A stretch of 8,323 bases of DNA from an uncultured Oscillospiraceae bacterium (GTDB lineage: Bacteria > Bacillota > Clostridia > Oscillospirales > Acutalibacteraceae). The stretch spans positions 1 through 8,323 of the forward strand of contig USHL01000053.1 in NCBI GenBank assembly GCA_900554525.1, given 5' to 3'. Position numbers and translations under genes: made by a program. The notes under the pieces are model-generated. The model ran no database searches. It was not told the DNA's origin and saw only the letters and a list, made by a program, of their open reading frames with translations. Positions 7,586 to 8,323 of this stretch are shown here, piece after piece; the first letter of the stretch is position 1; each line of letters starts with the position of its first letter.

Positions 7586-7633
7586 TAATTAAATAAAAAA
7601 GGAATCCACCCGGATTCCTTTTTTATTTAATTA
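7586..7633. terminator. Perfect 22-bp hairpin, bidirectional rho-independent terminator
   Basis: Bases 7586-7607 and 7612-7633 are exact reverse complements around the 4-base loop ACCC. The GC-containing core GGAATCC/GGATTCC is flanked on both sides by A/T runs, so each strand reads stem then a T run. On the minus strand it begins at the stop codon of the cotJC remnant (TAA, 7631-7633), so it would end that gene's transcript just before the glf promoter. On the plus strand it could also stop antisense transcription coming out of the glf region. Confidence 0.9.
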
Positions 7634-7849
7634 CATATTTCTGCCTTTCGGTTTATCGAAACCGGGATTTAATGCATAAAAATTCTTGCAGTCAAGCTTA
7701 TCCGTTGTAAGCCGTAAAGCCTCGCCGAATCTTTGATAATGTACTATCTCACGCTCGCGCAGGAATTTTAACGGATCCAAAATGTCCGGATCATCTATCA
7801 GACGAATAAGATTATCATATGTGACACGAGCTTTTTGTTCTGCTGCAAC
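7631..7849 (-). pseudogene. cotJC: C-terminal remnant of spore-coat manganese catalase CotJC
   Basis: The last ~72 codons match, from memory of the family, the C-terminus of CotJC / manganese-containing catalase: AAEQKARVTYDNLIRLIDDP, then DPLKFLREREIVHYQRFGEA and the tail KNFYALNPGFDKPKGRNM. Complete CotJC is close to 190-200 aa, a four-helix-bundle di-manganese protein of the inner spore coat encoded with cotJA and cotJB. Only the last metal-binding helix (the E-x-x-H pattern in REREIVHYQRF) and tail survive. Upstream of the first Ala the frame stays open to a TTG at 7930, but those 28 codons (SVCESSLSYLFYMICC and similar) do not resemble CotJC and run antisense through the KTR gene, so I treat them as chance. 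With one helix of four, no Shine-Dalgarno and no promoter, the piece should be non-functional. The lost 5' part may lie elsewhere, for instance at the far end of an inserted element. Confidence 0.8.
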
Positions 7850-7907
7850 TGTGAAAGAACAACATATCATGTAGAACAGATAGGACAAGCTGCTTTCACA
7901 CACACTA
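7850..7907. mobile_element. Junction segment between cotJC remnant and KTR gene; possible element end
   Basis: CotJC homology stops at about 7847 and KTR homology starts at about 7908 on the opposite strand. The ~58 bases between belong to neither family. I see no recognisable terminal inverted repeat, target duplication or recombinase core. In the frame of the KTR gene it carries a GTG at 7851 and two TAG codons (7872, 7881). This is where an integrative element or a rearrangement breakpoint would lie; the exact base cannot be fixed from one side. Confidence 0.4.
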
Positions 7908-8075
7908 TTATGTCCAGTATGTGGTAACAAAACCCGACTTAAAATCAGAGAGGATACCGAACTAAAAAATTATCCTCTCTACTGTCCTAAATGTAAACAA
8001 GAAACCTTAATCAATGCTTATAAACTAAACATATCAGTTATCAAAGAGCCAGACGCACAGACGCAGAGCCGATAA
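7884..8075 (+). pseudogene. Cysteine-rich KTR domain protein, start codon missing
   Basis: From 7908 the plus strand encodes 55 residues beginning LCPVCGNKTRLKIREDTE, then YPLYCPKCKQETLI and the ending VIKEPDAQTQSR. This is the 'cysteine-rich KTR' family as I know it: a small protein of about 55-65 aa with two CxxC pairs, expected to form a zinc ribbon, found in Firmicute conjugative transposons; as I recall it, the small gene after tet(M) in Tn916-like elements belongs here. The body is intact, but relatives start with a short leader ending in WILCPVC. Here the open frame begins after TAG 7881 with DKLLSHTLLCPVC and has no ATG, GTG or TTG; only a CTG at 7890, 5 nt after TAGGA, could serve. 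I therefore call it truncated or decayed at the 5' end, though CTG initiation is possible. The stop codon lies inside the terminator hairpin at 8066-8109. No function has been shown for the family that I know of. Confidence 0.72.
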
Positions 8076-8109
8076 TACATAAGGGAAGTCTTATGGTTAT
8101 CGGCTTTTT
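8066..8109 (+). terminator. Rho-independent terminator of the KTR gene
   Basis: AGCCGATAA (8067-8075) pairs with TTATCGGCT (8097-8105); after a small internal loop (TAC/GG), ATAAG (8079-8083) pairs with CTTAT (8090-8094) around GGAAGT. A T5 run follows (8105-8109). The KTR stop codon TAA (8073-8075) is part of the left arm, so hairpin and gene end form a single unit that has probably moved together. Confidence 0.85.
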
Positions 8110-8114
8110 CTTTT

Positions 8115-8213
8115 ATGATAACTATCTTGCGCTGTATGCTTACTGGTACTACCAAACACCAAAACCGTTTTTTAACGGGAAACGATTGTTGCAGCGTTAA
8201 GCGGCGGTTTTGA
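8115..8213 (+). CDS. Possible 32-residue leader peptide
   Basis: A short open frame reads MITILRCMLTGTTKHQNRFL and ends CCSVKRRF. It starts directly after the T run of the KTR terminator with no clear Shine-Dalgarno; an internal ATG at 8136 would give MLTGTTKHQNRF and the rest. Two things make it worth listing. Its last codons and its TGA (8211-8213) form the left arm of the downstream hairpin, and a ribosome translating it would control which of the alternative RNA structures forms, as in classical leader-peptide attenuators. The C-terminus is basic. I do not recognise it as a named leader. It may equally be a chance frame in a non-coding leader. Confidence 0.3.
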   Translation: MITILRCMLTGTTKHQNRFLTGNDCCSVKRRF

Positions 8214-8243
8214 AATAATAATCAAAGCCGCCGTTTTCTCTTT
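8160..8243 (+). promoter_or_regulatory. Attenuator-like set of alternative hairpins
   Basis: Three competing pairings can be drawn. (1:2) CCGTT 8165-8169 with AACGG 8174-8178, loop TTTT. (2:3) CAAAACCG 8160-8167 with CGGTTTTG 8205-8212, an exact 8-bp match. (3:4) 8199-8213 with 8222-8236, a 15-bp stem with two G-T wobbles, core GGCGG/CCGCC, loop AATAATAA, followed by T-rich TTTTCTCTTT. Pairing 2:3 excludes both the others, which is the geometry of an antiterminator. The 3:4 hairpin by itself could be a plain terminator. Regulation is inferred from structure only. Confidence 0.4.
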
Positions 8244-8303
8244 GAAAAATCAGAATACGGAGGGTGTGTTAAAGTCGCCCTTTTTTAAGGATACGGCGGT
8301 ATC

Positions 8304-8323
8304 AAGGAGGTATCGTCGTGTCC
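8304..8323 (+). CDS. Probable start of an unseen gene: ribosome-binding site plus GTG
   Basis: AAGGAGG (8304-8310), a full-strength Shine-Dalgarno, stands 7 nt before GTG TCC (8318-8323), where the window ends. The coding part visible is only two codons (Met-Ser), so nothing can be said of the product. A small hairpin, GATAC/GTATC with loop GGCG (8290-8303), abuts the Shine-Dalgarno, and a weak GGGTG/CGCCC hairpin followed by T6 lies at 8262-8286. Together with the leader at 8110-8243 these suggest that expression of this gene is controlled after transcription starts. Confidence 0.45.

Noticed and set aside
7529..7640. A riboswitch or JUMPstart/ops-type antitermination element ahead of glf
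   Set aside because: The leader after the proposed promoter is under 30 nt, and I do not see an ops-like motif; there is no room for an aptamer.
7847..7907. Terminal inverted repeats of an insertion sequence at the cotJC break
   Set aside because: No inverted or direct repeat pair is visible within the window; the partner end, if any, would lie outside it.
7850..7930. N-terminal extension of the cotJC remnant back to a TTG at 7930
   Set aside because: The extra 28 codons do not resemble CotJC, run antisense to the conserved KTR coding region, and the TTG lacks a good Shine-Dalgarno.
8266..8323. Open frame starting at GTG 8266 and reading to the right edge
   Set aside because: GGAGG is only 2 nt upstream, too close for initiation, and the frame disagrees with the much better Shine-Dalgarno/GTG pair at 8304-8320. 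It cannot be fully excluded as a leader frame.
1..8323. CRISPR arrays, tRNA or rRNA genes, tandem repeats
   Set aside because: Reading through both strands I found no regularly spaced repeats, no cloverleaf-like segment and no rRNA-like conserved sequence.

Overview
The window looks like part of a chromosome from a low-to-moderate GC, endospore-forming Clostridia-type Firmicute. The reasons are a remnant of the spore-coat manganese-catalase gene cotJC, a Firmicute mobile-element 'cysteine-rich KTR' protein, consensus sigma-A-like promoters, and strong Shine-Dalgarno sites with several TTG/GTG starts. The exact genus cannot be read from the sequence.

Left and centre (1-7581, all on the minus strand): a cell-surface polysaccharide locus. 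In transcription order (right to left) it contains: glf (UDP-galactopyranose mutase, supplying UDP-galactofuranose), a GT2 glycosyltransferase, a GT4 glycosyltransferase, a Wzy-type polymerase/ligase membrane protein, a GT-B-like surface-carbohydrate biosynthesis protein, a second GT2 glycosyltransferase, and the N-terminus of a Wzx-type flippase that runs off the left edge. This is the expected kit for a Wzx/Wzy-dependent capsule or exopolysaccharide: make the precursor, assemble the repeat unit on a lipid carrier inside the membrane, flip it, polymerise it. The glf gene suggests a galactofuranose residue. glf has its own promoter (7553-7581). The six genes after it are tightly packed (gaps of 28 nt or less, or short overlaps) behind a second, stronger promoter (6383-6411).

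Right (7586-8323): a junction zone. A perfect 22-bp bidirectional terminator hairpin separates glf from a minus-strand fragment holding only the last ~72 codons of cotJC. That fragment stops abruptly near 7847, and about 60 nt later a plus-strand KTR zinc-ribbon reading frame begins without a normal start codon. The KTR frame ends inside its own rho-independent terminator. After it comes a gene-poor leader with a possible 32-codon leader peptide and a set of mutually exclusive hairpins that resembles a transcription attenuator. A very good ribosome-binding site and a GTG codon sit at the extreme right edge. The simplest reading is that an integrative or conjugative element, or its relic, cut cotJC and that its cargo continues to the right. 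The attenuator-like leader and the junction are the least explained parts of the window.
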